Shown here piece after piece: positions 41,371 through 49,052 of a stretch of DNA of 64,000 bases. This stretch comes from UBA6522 sp965221035 (lineage in GTDB: Bacteria > Pseudomonadota > Gammaproteobacteria > Steroidobacterales > Rariloculaceae), in NCBI GenBank assembly GCA_965221035.1, contig OZ244860.1, positions 682,001 through 746,000 of the forward strand. Reading direction: 5' to 3'. Numbering within the stretch: the stretch's first letter is position 1; each line of letters opens with the position of its first letter. The notes beneath the pieces are model-generated. The model did no database searches. It was not told the DNA's origin and saw nothing but the letters and a program-made list of their open reading frames with translations. Both the position numbers and the translations under genes were made by a program.

Positions 41371-42129
41371 TCATTCCGGCGGCCCCACGGCCGCGCGCCG
41401 GTTGAGTGACTGCTCCCGCTCCGCCGCGTCCACCACGGCCACGGCAAAATCCGCCATGGTGATGGCGCTGTCCCCGGATGCGTCGTGGAGCACGTCTTCG
41501 CCACCCAGCCTGTAGGCGCCGGTGCGCTCGCCGGGCGCCGCGGGGCTCATCGCGCCGGGAGGCGGCGTCAGCACCGCCCACTGCACGCCGTCCGCCGCGC
41601 TGTAGGCTTCGATGGCGCGCCAATGGCCGAAGGCATTGCCGTGTTGCGGCGTGCCGGGCTCGATTTCCGGGTTGTCGAAGCCGTACTCGCCATCCACCCG
41701 AAGCGTCGTGCCGCCCCCCACCTGGATGACGCGGGGTGCCTCCGCTCCAAGCGTTTCGGCAGCGCGGATGAACGTTTCGGCGGCTATGCTGGTCACAGCT
41801 TCTTCGGGCGTGTTGCCGGGGCCGATTCCGCGTACGGTGATAACCACGGCGTCGACGCCGGCGATGATTTCCAGCATCGAGTCCAGGTTGGTGACATCGC
41901 CCTGCACGGCGCTGAAATTGGGTGCCTCGATGTCCAGCGAATCCGGGTTCCGGGACACGCCGATCACTTCATGCCCCCTCTGCAGGGCTTCTTCCACAAC
42001 GACTTCGCCCACCCGGCCGCTGGCGCCGTACACCACGACAGTCTCAGCGCTGGCTGCGGAAACCGCCAGAACGGCAAGGACAGGCAAGGCCTTCGTCCAG
42101 TCGGGCAATCTGATATTGGTTGCATTCAT
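41371..42129 (-). CDS. exported NAD(P)-binding Rossmann-fold protein
   Basis: 252 aa. The start ATG 42129 (GGAGCAGACA upstream) gives a signal-peptide-like N-terminus (LPVLAVLAVSAASAE), after which a Rossmann fold of the NmrA/YwnB-like group begins at once: ETVVVYGASGRVGEVVVEEALQRGHEV, then GDVTNLDSM, VVITVRG. Atypical SDR proteins of this kind are normally cytosolic; here the gap between signal and Rossmann fold is almost nil. Ends 3 bp from the convergent DUF4397 gene. Reaction unknown. Confidence 0.78.
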   Translation of the reverse strand: MNATNIRLPDWTKALPVLAVLAVSAASAETVVVYGASGRVGEVVVEEALQRGHEVIGVSRNPDSLDIEAPNFSAVQGDVTNLDSMLEIIAGVDAVVITVRGIGPGNTPEEAVTSIAAETFIRAAETLGAEAPRVIQVGGGTTLRVDGEYGFDNPEIEPGTPQHGNAFGHWRAIEAYSAADGVQWAVLTPPPGAMSPAAPGERTGAYRLGGEDVLHDASGDSAITMADFAVAVVDAAEREQSLNRRAAVGPPE

Positions 42130-42189
42130 TGTCTGCTCCTTGAGGTTGCGCAAAATTGCGCGAGTCATGGCGTGGATTATGCCTGTGAT

Positions 42190-42621
42190 TTATCGTGCGG
42201 TACGGCCGAAACGACGAGGACTGACCCAGAACCAGCTGCCGACCACCACGGCCCCGAAAGCGGTATAGCAAACGGCGAATACCCAGAGCGGCGCCCGATA
42301 GTACAGGATCGCCTCCAGCCAGTGAGCCACGAACGACCCCGGATATACGGTATCGCCACCGCGGGATCGGAGTGTCATTTCCAGCGTCGTCAACGGGCAA
42401 ATCGCCCCGAACCAGGATTGCACAACCACCACGCCGATGGCCAGGAGATGCGCCAGTCTGAACCAGGGATTCCGGATCCACCCCCAACGAAAGGCCCGGC
42501 CGACGAAGATCAGAACCAGACCGAATACGACGAAGGCGACGAACAGCACATGCAGCAGCAACACAGCGTCCGCAGCCAACTGAAACCACAGGGTTGATTG
42601 TGTCCTCTCCACTTCCTGCAC
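42190..42621 (-). CDS. DUF2784 membrane protein
   Basis: 143 aa with four hydrophobic helices. The motif LLLHVLFVAFVVFGLVLIF, then FRLAHLLAIGVVVVQSWFGAICPLTTLE and later SFVAHWLEAILYYRAPLWVF, are diagnostic of DUF2784. The function is unknown. Frame starts at GTG 42621, with another GTG three codons inside. The promoter region of ltaE is on the other side. Confidence 0.88.
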   Translation of the reverse strand: MQEVERTQSTLWFQLAADAVLLLHVLFVAFVVFGLVLIFVGRAFRWGWIRNPWFRLAHLLAIGVVVVQSWFGAICPLTTLEMTLRSRGGDTVYPGSFVAHWLEAILYYRAPLWVFAVCYTAFGAVVVGSWFWVSPRRFGRTAR

Positions 42622-42649
42622 ACCGCGGGGCGGTTCAACCGCGATAAAG

Positions 42650-42711
42650 TTACTTCGGTCCGGCTAGCGTCGTACTATAAACGTCACCACCGACTATAAA
42701 CGTCGCCACCG
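42650..42711 (+). promoter_or_regulatory. probable ltaE promoter with duplicated 19-bp unit
   Basis: TTACTT at 42650-42655 and TACTAT at 42673-42678 are separated by 17 bp, a plausible sigma-70 promoter for the plus-strand threonine aldolase gene. The -10 lies in a 19-bp unit (ACTATAAACGTCACCACCG) repeated once with one change at 42674-42692 and 42693-42711, so the -10-like sequence occurs twice. Inferred from sequence only. Confidence 0.4.
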
Positions 42712-42740
42712 AGGTCGGCACCTTGAGGAGTGGGCCACTG

Positions 42741-43757
42741 ATGATCGACTTGAGAAGCGATACGGTCACCAGACCGACCCGGGCGATGCGCCAGGCCATG
42801 GCGCGCGCCGAAGTCGGTGATGACGTGTACGGCGAGGACCCCACGGTCAATCGGCTTGAGGAGGTCGCGGCGGAACTGTTGGGTACCGAGGGTGCGATCT
42901 TCTGCACCAGCGGCACCCAAAGCAATCTCCTGGCGTTGCTCTGCCATTGCGGGCGAGGTGACGAATACATTACCGGTCAACGCGCCCACAGCTACAAGTT
43001 CGAGGGAGGCGGTGCGGCGTCGCTCGGGTCCATCCACCCTCACCCGCTGGAATTCGAACCCGACGGCACCCTGGATCTTGAAGCCGTCGCCGCCGCGGTC
43101 AAGCCCGACGACGTGCATTTCGCGAGGACGAGGCTGATCTGCCTGGAAAACACCCAGGACGGGCACGTGCTTCCGCTCCGCTACCTGAACGAGGCGCGGC
43201 AGCTTGCCGATGATCTCGGACTGCGCATGCATCTGGACGGAGCGCGGATCTTCAACGCCGCGATCAAGCTCGATATTCCCGTCGGCGAAATGGCCCGGCA
43301 GTTCGATTCGACGGCATTCTGCCTTTCAAAGGGCCTCGGGGCGCCCGTGGGATCCCTGCTGTGCGCCAGCAAGGACCAGATCCGCGAAGCCCGGCGCTGG
43401 CGCAAGAAACTGGGCGGCGGAATGCGCCAGGCCGGCATCCTCGCGGCCGCGGGACTCTACGCCATCGAAAACAACGTCCAGCGACTGCAGGACGATCACG
43501 AGAGGGCAGCGAAACTGGCCCGTGGCCTTAGAGAAATCGACGAAATCACCGTCGATCATGCCGATACCCAGACCAACATGGTCTTTGTCGAGCTGGGCGG
43601 CATCGACCCGCGCGAGATCACCGAGCATCTGCGGGGTCGGGGCATTCTGGTCCGCGTACGCAAGAGGATGCGTCTCGTCATGCACCTGGACATCCGGGAT
43701 GCCGATGTCGATCGGGTTGTGGCGTCCTTCAAGGCCTACTTCAACGGTAGTGCCTGA
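42741..43757 (+). CDS. ltaE: low-specificity L-threonine aldolase
   Basis: 338 aa PLP enzyme splitting L-threonine or allo-threonine to glycine and acetaldehyde. N-terminal MIDLRSDTVTRPT, GDDVYGEDPTVNRLEE, EGAIFCTSGTQSNLLA; His of ENTQDGHVL region and the PLP Lys in FCLSKGLGAPVGS (K197). GAGGAG is 14 bases upstream of ATG 42741. Single gene followed by tRNA-Arg on the other strand. Confidence 0.96.
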   Translation: MIDLRSDTVTRPTRAMRQAMARAEVGDDVYGEDPTVNRLEEVAAELLGTEGAIFCTSGTQSNLLALLCHCGRGDEYITGQRAHSYKFEGGGAASLGSIHPHPLEFEPDGTLDLEAVAAAVKPDDVHFARTRLICLENTQDGHVLPLRYLNEARQLADDLGLRMHLDGARIFNAAIKLDIPVGEMARQFDSTAFCLSKGLGAPVGSLLCASKDQIREARRWRKKLGGGMRQAGILAAAGLYAIENNVQRLQDDHERAAKLARGLREIDEITVDHADTQTNMVFVELGGIDPREITEHLRGRGILVRVRKRMRLVMHLDIRDADVDRVVASFKAYFNGSA

Positions 43758-43791
43758 ACGCCGCGTGTACCCGGATAGCGCCCCATGTCCC

Positions 43792-43868
43792 TGGCGCCCC
43801 GAAGAGGATTCGAACCTCTGACCTTCCGCTTAGGAGGCGGACGCTCTATCCGGCTGAGCTATCGGGGC
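43792..43868 (-). tRNA. tRNA-Arg (anticodon CCT)
   Basis: 77 nt with encoded CCA. Acceptor GCCCCGA with TCGGGGC; D arm GCTC...GAGC; anticodon stem TCCGC/GCGGA with loop CTCCTAA (CCT); T arm AGAGG-TTCGAAT-CCTCT, all pairing without mismatch. Discriminator G. Reads AGG codons. Confidence 0.97.
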
Positions 43869-43914
43869 GATCCGAAACGTCGCATGATAATAGCAGGGTG
43901 ATCCGACGGGGCGA

Positions 43915-44457
43915 TCAGAATCCTTCCGTTGACGTGAACAGTCCGACACGCAGGTTGGTGGCCCGGTAGATGGTTCGGCCATCCACGCTCATGACGCCGT
44001 CGCCCAGGCCCATGACGAGCTTGCGCCTGATGAGCCGCTTGATCTCCAGGCGATAGCGAACCAGCGTGTGGGTCGGCAGGACCTGTCCCTGAAACTTCAC
44101 CTGGCCCACGCCCAGGGCCCTGCCGCGGCCCTGGGCTCCGGTCCAGGCCATCCAGAACCCCACCAATTGCCACATGGCGTCCAGCCCCAGGCAGCCCGGC
44201 ATGACCGGATCGCCGGTGAAATGGCAGTCGAAGAACCAGAGGTCCGGAAGCACGTCGAGCTCGGCGACTATCTCGCCCTTCCCGTACTTGCCGCCAGTGT
44301 CGTCAATGTGCGTGATGCGGTCGAACATCAACATGTTCGGCAAGGGAAGCCGGGCATTCCCCTCGCCGAAAATACCTTCCCTCCCCGAGAGCAGCAGTTC
44401 CTCCCGGGAATAGCTGGACTGCGGTGGCCAGCCGCCGGCTGCCCTGGTAACGCTCAC
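43915..44457 (-). CDS. fabA: 3-hydroxydecanoyl-ACP dehydratase/isomerase
   Basis: About 180 aa, hotdog fold, dehydrating and isomerising 10-carbon acyl-ACP for unsaturated fatty acids. Near-universal segment DLWFFDCHFTGDPVMPGCLG with the active His (H79), then GLDAMWQLVGF with the active Asp (D93), and RALGVGQVKFQGQVLP. Begins after SSYSREELLLSG. The most likely start is GTG 44457; the frame stays open upstream to 45543, but that overlaps the divergent gene and is not coding. No fabB is beside it, whereas fabA-fabB pairs are frequent. Confidence 0.94.
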   Translation of the reverse strand: MSVTRAAGGWPPQSSYSREELLLSGREGIFGEGNARLPLPNMLMFDRITHIDDTGGKYGKGEIVAELDVLPDLWFFDCHFTGDPVMPGCLGLDAMWQLVGFWMAWTGAQGRGRALGVGQVKFQGQVLPTHTLVRYRLEIKRLIRRKLVMGLGDGVMSVDGRTIYRATNLRVGLFTSTEGF

Positions 44458-44572
44458 CCTTCCGATACCGCCTGATTCAACGAAACGGGGCGAGCATACG
44501 CGTATCCCGCCGAAATTACACGGACCCGCTCCGATGCCTGGGTCAAGGCGAATCCGCGCCGGTATTGCCAGG

Positions 44573-44627
44573 CGTCCCGCTGGCATCCCGCTGGCGTCCC
44601 GCTGGCATCCCGCTGGTGTCCCGCTGG
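44573..44627. repeat. 11-bp tandem repeat, five units
   Basis: Five units of YRTCCCGCTGG at 44573, 44584, 44595, 44606 and 44617, alternating CGT/CAT in the first three bases (the fifth is TGT). It lies between divergent fabA and the ferredoxin reductase gene, about 60 bp before the latter's start. Confidence 0.9.
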
Positions 44628-44685
44628 CATGGCTACACCCAGGGCATGCTGTTACAATTCGCCGTCCTCCGCCCAGGTCCCCCAC

Positions 44686-45669
44686 ATGTCCGCCAACGTA
44701 GACTCGCATGCGCCCACGCTGCCCGATGCCCCGCTGGGGCTTGCGTCCGTCAGGGAACCCGTCACCGGCCGCATCGTCTCCAACGATTCGTGCCTGAAAG
44801 GCAAGTCGGCAAGCTTTGTCCGGCACACCGCCATCGACGTCAGCGGCACGCCCCTGGAAGGGCAATGCCTTGTGGGCCAGGCGTTTGGCGTCCTCGCGCC
44901 AGGGGTGGATGAAGCGGGCAAACCGCACAAGGTACGCCTGTACTCCATCGCCTCCCCCGATGACGGCGAGGACGGTGCCGGTTGCGTGATCTCGACCACG
45001 ACCAAGCGGGTCATCGACGAGCGGTACCCTCAGAAGAAAGGCGACGACCCGCGCGATCACGGCCTCTTCCTCGGCGTCTGCAGCAACTACATGTGCGACC
45101 TCGGGCCAGGCGATCCGATCCTGATTTCCGGACCCAACGGCAAACGATTCCTGCTGCCTGAACCCGGTTCGCGGGAGCGTCACGACTATGTCTTCGTCGC
45201 CACGGGCACGGGCATCGCGCCGTTTCGCGGCATGGCGATGGAACTGCTGCGGCGCAACCCCGTCACCAGTCAGATTCACCTGGTCATGGGTGCGCCCTAT
45301 ACCACCGATCTCATCTACGACGACCTGTTCACGGAACTGGCCGCCGAGCATTCCAACTTTCATTACCACACGGCGATCAGTCGGGAGACACGCCCGGACG
45401 GTCGCCGCGGCCAGTACGTGCACCACCTGATGGACGAACAGATGGATTTCTTCGGTCCCGTGCTCTCCAATCCGCGTACATTGCTGTACATCTGCGGGCT
45501 GGCCGGAATGCAGAGCGGGCTGTTCCAGTCCATGGCGCGGCATGGCGTGGGCGACGGGTACTTCACCGTCAAGAAATCCCTGGCCAATGTGGACCCTGCC
45601 GACTGGCAGATGAGCCAGGTGCGCCGCGGCGTGCGCACCACCCCGAGGTGCATGGTCGAGGTGTATTAG
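44686..45669 (+). CDS. plant-type ferredoxin-NADP(+) reductase
   Basis: 327 aa. Exchanges electrons between ferredoxin and NADPH through FAD. Signatures of the plant/cyanobacterial class: RLYSIAS (FAD, about 84), GVCSNYMCDL (about 131), ISGPNGKRFLLPE, VATGTGIAPFRGM (NADP, about 170), YICGLAGMQSG and the C-terminal VEVY. ATG 44686 begins the conserved length; the frame reaches back to 44629. Gammaproteobacteria mostly use a different (Fpr) class, so this type is worth noting. The partner ferredoxin is unknown. An IS element starts 22 bp after its stop. Confidence 0.9.
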   Translation: MSANVDSHAPTLPDAPLGLASVREPVTGRIVSNDSCLKGKSASFVRHTAIDVSGTPLEGQCLVGQAFGVLAPGVDEAGKPHKVRLYSIASPDDGEDGAGCVISTTTKRVIDERYPQKKGDDPRDHGLFLGVCSNYMCDLGPGDPILISGPNGKRFLLPEPGSRERHDYVFVATGTGIAPFRGMAMELLRRNPVTSQIHLVMGAPYTTDLIYDDLFTELAAEHSNFHYHTAISRETRPDGRRGQYVHHLMDEQMDFFGPVLSNPRTLLYICGLAGMQSGLFQSMARHGVGDGYFTVKKSLANVDPADWQMSQVRRGVRTTPRCMVEVY

Positions 45670-45831
45670 GTACTTGGGGGCCCGGCAGGAGCCCTAGGCG
45701 GAAGTTCCCCCTGATTCTCCATGGATTTATTGGCCAAGCGTTTGATATGGCGGGGTTTGTGTGGCCTTCCAAGGGGGAATGTGTAGCCATGTAATAATCG
45801 CTCATGGCCGCATATGGTCATTGACATAACG

Positions 45832-45866
45832 GATATATATGGCTAATATCAGTAGCCATGTATATC
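45832..45866 (+). promoter_or_regulatory. 14-bp hairpin over the transposase start codon
   Basis: GATATATATGGCTA (45832-45845) and TAGCCATGTATATC (45853-45866) pair at 13 of 14 positions around a 7-nt loop. The transposase ATG (45858-45860) is in the second arm, so the mRNA hairpin would hide it in any transcript beginning upstream. A further TAGCCATGTA copy is at 45784-45793. Translational protection against read-through is known for several IS elements; here it is inferred. Confidence 0.65.
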
Positions 45867-47588
45867 GAGTCCGTGCCCAACCGCAACTCCCCGCCCGCCG
45901 TGTTGCTGCGCGAGTCCTACCGACTCAACGGCAAGGTCAAGAAACGCACCCTGGCCAATCTCTCCAAATGGCCCCCAGCCCTGATCGAGGGCTTGCGCGT
46001 GCTGCTCAAGGGCGGCGCCGCCGTGGCGCGGCTGCAGGAGGCCTTCGACATCGAGCGCTCCCGCCCCCACGGGGCGGTCGCCGCCGTGCTCGGCACGCTC
46101 AAGCGGTTGCGCCTGCAGCGGCTCATCGCCCGGCAACGCTCGCCCGAACGCGACCGCGCGGTGGCGATGATCGTCGCCCGGGTGCTTCAGCCCGGTTCCA
46201 AGCTCGCCACCGCGCGGGGGCTGGCCGAGGCCACCGCGACCGACACGCTGGCCGAGACGCTGGGGCTGGGTCGGTTGGACGAGGACGATCTGTACGCGGC
46301 CATGGACTGGCTGCTCGGGCGCCAGGACCGCATCGAGCGGGCCCTGGCGAAGCGCCACCTTGAGGAAGGCGCGCTGGTGCTCTACGACCTGACCTCGGCG
46401 TACCTTGAAGGGCGCCGGTGCCCGCTGGCCAAGCGGGGCCATTCGCGCGACGGCAAGCGGGGCAAGTTGCAGATCGAGTTCGGCCTCTTGTGCGACGCCG
46501 AAGGGCGGCCCGTGGCCGTGGAGGTGTTCCCCGGCAACACCGCCGATCCGATGACCGTGGGCGCTCAGATCGAGAAGCTGCGCGAGCGCTTCGGGCTGTC
46601 GAAGGTGGTGCTGGTGGGCGACCGGGGCATGTTGACCGAGGCGAGAATACGCGAGGAGGTCAAGCCGGCGGGCCTTGACTGGATCGGCGCGTTGCGAGGG
46701 CCTGCGATCCGCAAGCTGGTGGAGTCCGGGGCGGTGCAGTTGTCGCTGTTCGACGAGAGGGACCTGGTGGAGGTGCGCAGCGACGCCTACCCCGGCGAGC
46801 GGCTCATGGTGTGCCGCAATCCGCTGCTGGCGGCCGAGCGGGCGCGCAAGCGCGCGGAACTGCTCGACGCCACGGAGAAGCTGCTGGCGCCCATCGCGGC
46901 GGCCACGCGGCGCAAGAAACGGCGCCTTGAGGGCGAGGACAAGATCGGGGAGCGGGTCGGCAAGGTCATCGGCCAGTACAAGGTAGCCAAGCACTTCGAG
47001 TGGTCGATCGACGAGAACGGGTTCTTCGGCTACGCCAGAAACGCCGAGTCCATCGCCGCGGAGGCGGCGCTGGACGGGTTGTACGTCATCCGCACCAGCT
47101 TGGCCGAGGCCGAACTGGACGCCCAGGCCACGGTGCGCGCCTACAAGCGCCTGAGCGCGGTGGAGCGCGCCTTCCGCAGTCTGAAGAGCGTGGACCTGAA
47201 GGTGCGCCCGGTGTTCCACCGCACCGAGCAACGGGTGCGCGCCCACGTGCTGCTGTGCATGCTGGCCTACTACGTGGAATGGCACATGCGGGAGCGGCTG
47301 GCCCCGCTGCTGTTCGACGACCAGGACCCGGCCGCCGCAGAAGCCGCCCGAGCGTCCGTCGTGGCGCCCGCCCGGGTGTCGGAATCCGCCCAACGCAAGG
47401 CGGCGCGCAAACGCACCGACGACGGGCGGCCCGTGCACAGCTTCCGCACCCTGCTTCGGGATCTCGCCACCGTCACCCAGAACCGCGTGGTACCCCGTCT
47501 GCCCGGCGCCCAACCGTTCGATCTCCTGGCCCGGCCCACCGAACTGCAGCGCGAAGCCTTCCGGCTGCTCGGCGTGCGGCTACAATAG
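45858..47588 (+). CDS. IS1634-like DDE transposase
   Basis: 576 aa of the IS4 superfamily. The DDE residues are probably D in LVLYDLTSAYLEG (about 176), D in VVLVGDRGML (about 255) and E in YKRLSAVERAFRSLK (about 435), which also fits the Y..E(6)K signature. A long insertion lies between the second Asp and the Glu. Starts ATG 45858 inside a hairpin. The gene is intact, without frameshift, so the element may be active. GC content is as high as in neighbours. Confidence 0.9.
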   Translation: MYIESVPNRNSPPAVLLRESYRLNGKVKKRTLANLSKWPPALIEGLRVLLKGGAAVARLQEAFDIERSRPHGAVAAVLGTLKRLRLQRLIARQRSPERDRAVAMIVARVLQPGSKLATARGLAEATATDTLAETLGLGRLDEDDLYAAMDWLLGRQDRIERALAKRHLEEGALVLYDLTSAYLEGRRCPLAKRGHSRDGKRGKLQIEFGLLCDAEGRPVAVEVFPGNTADPMTVGAQIEKLRERFGLSKVVLVGDRGMLTEARIREEVKPAGLDWIGALRGPAIRKLVESGAVQLSLFDERDLVEVRSDAYPGERLMVCRNPLLAAERARKRAELLDATEKLLAPIAAATRRKKRRLEGEDKIGERVGKVIGQYKVAKHFEWSIDENGFFGYARNAESIAAEAALDGLYVIRTSLAEAELDAQATVRAYKRLSAVERAFRSLKSVDLKVRPVFHRTEQRVRAHVLLCMLAYYVEWHMRERLAPLLFDDQDPAAAEAARASVVAPARVSESAQRKAARKRTDDGRPVHSFRTLLRDLATVTQNRVVPRLPGAQPFDLLARPTELQREAFRLLGVRLQ

Positions 47589-47701
47589 TGTACCCAGTAA
47601 CGAACCGCTGAAAATCCGTGCTGCCCCGAAAAATCAATACGTTAGCTCGGATCGACTCGGGAAGTTCAGCCTAGGGACCAGCCCCGCCGTCTCGGGTAAA
47701 G

Positions 47702-49048
47702 TCATGACGGGCCCTGGCGTTTTTCGGGCAGCAGTTCCTTCGCGCGCAACAGGTAGATGGCGACCGCAGCGAGCACCAGCGGGATGGCGAACACCTGAAA
47801 GCTCTCGCCCATGCCCAGCCCGCTGGCCACAAGCCAGCCGGCGAAAATGGGACCGATGATCGCACCGGTGCGGCCCGCACCGATGGCCCAGCCGACTCCC
47901 GTATTGCGAATGAGCGTGGGATAGATACGCGCCGCGGCCACGTAGATGCCGATGAACCCACCTTCCATGGTGAAGCCGATGAGTCCGATGGCCACCATGA
48001 TCATCAGGGGCGAGGCGAACGCCTCGAAACCCCACATGAGCACGGCCGCGAGCGCAAGCCAGGCGATGATGATGTGCTTCAAACCAAATCGGTCGGCCAG
48101 ATACCCCAGCGAAATCATGCCCAGGAAGGCGCTCAAGTTCAGCACCACGCTGGCGTAGATGGCGCGATCCAGCGGCAATCCGGCATTGCGGCCCAACTGC
48201 GGCACCCAGCTTAGCAGGAAATAGAGCGTGCCGAACGAGGCGAAGAAGGCCACCCACAGCAGCAGGGTCGACCGGCGGTGTTCTGCCGAAAACAGCGCCG
48301 CGATGCCGGACCGCATGTCGGCGAGGCCGCCCTGCGTCTGCCGCGATTGCGGCAGTGCGGGCAACTCGTCGATGGTTTCGTGCCCCATGCGACGAAGAAT
48401 CCGATTTACGTCGTCCAGGGCCCCGGGCGGCTGGCGCCTCAGAAGGAACTCCAGCGACTCGGGCATCCAGAATGCCACCACGGGGAGCACGGCGGCGGTG
48501 AGAATGCCGGCCAACAGGAATACCGACTGCCAGCCGAAGGTCGGCAGCATCTGGCCCTCGACGACGACGATGCCGAGTACGGCGGCCCCCACCGGATAGC
48601 CGGCCTGGACAAAGGTGACCACCAGGTTGCGTCGCCGCCGGGGCGAGAACTCGGCGGCCATCGTGGCCATGCTGGCGAGGATTCCGCCCACCCCGAGTCC
48701 CGTGGCGAATCGAAGCAGGTAGAGTTGGGGCACGGTTTGCGCGAATGCCGTCGCAATCATGCCAACCGTGATGACGGACAGGCAAAGCATGATCAGTTTT
48801 CGCCGGCCGATCAGATCGGCCAACGGAGCCAGAAAGATCGAGCCCAGGGCCATGCCGAACAGGGCCGCGCTGAATACCTGACCCAGCTGGGTCGCGGGAA
48901 TCTGCCAGTCCTGCGAAAGCACGGGTGCCGCCAGAGAAATCGCCAGCACGTCCATGCCATCCAGCATGTTGATGAAGAAACACAGGCCGATCACGAGAAG
49001 TTGAAGCGAGGTGATCGGGCTTTCGTCAATGGAGTTGCGAACATCCAT
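47702..49048 (-). CDS. MFS transporter, aromatic-acid:H+ symporter-like
   Basis: 448 aa with 12 hydrophobic segments. FFINMLDGMDVLAISLAAPVL (Asp pair in helix 1), APLADLIGRRKLI, RFATGLGVGGILASMATM and GFTMEGGFIGIYVAAARIYP resemble the AAHS group (BenK/PcaK type) of benzoate and hydroxybenzoate importers. The ATG at 49048 has GGTAGGA upstream and lies 4 bp after the amidohydrolase stop, so the genes are coupled. Substrate inferred as an organic, perhaps aromatic, acid. Confidence 0.87.
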   Translation of the reverse strand: MDVRNSIDESPITSLQLLVIGLCFFINMLDGMDVLAISLAAPVLSQDWQIPATQLGQVFSAALFGMALGSIFLAPLADLIGRRKLIMLCLSVITVGMIATAFAQTVPQLYLLRFATGLGVGGILASMATMAAEFSPRRRRNLVVTFVQAGYPVGAAVLGIVVVEGQMLPTFGWQSVFLLAGILTAAVLPVVAFWMPESLEFLLRRQPPGALDDVNRILRRMGHETIDELPALPQSRQTQGGLADMRSGIAALFSAEHRRSTLLLWVAFFASFGTLYFLLSWVPQLGRNAGLPLDRAIYASVVLNLSAFLGMISLGYLADRFGLKHIIIAWLALAAVLMWGFEAFASPLMIMVAIGLIGFTMEGGFIGIYVAAARIYPTLIRNTGVGWAIGAGRTGAIIGPIFAGWLVASGLGMGESFQVFAIPLVLAAVAIYLLRAKELLPEKRQGPS

Positions 49049-49052
49049 GATC

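Larger units (their letters stand above)
45692..47676 (+). mobile_element. complete IS1634-like insertion sequence (1985 bp)
   Basis: Bounded by 18-bp terminal inverted repeats at 45692-45709 (CCCTAGGCGGAAGTTCCC) and 47659-47676 (its complement), matching at 16 of 18 positions, and carrying one intact transposase gene. No obvious target-site duplication was found directly outside the repeats. It sits between the 3' ends of two convergent genes, 22 bp after the reductase and 25 bp before the MFS stop, and so disrupts neither. The exact ends rest on the inverted repeats only. Confidence 0.82.

Noticed and set aside
44458..45543. 362-codon N-terminal extension of fabA on the minus strand
   Set aside because: Overlaps the well-supported ferredoxin reductase gene; known FabA proteins begin near 44457.
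45849..47513. Antisense frame of 554 codons in the IS
   Set aside because: Exactly opposite the transposase, without motifs.
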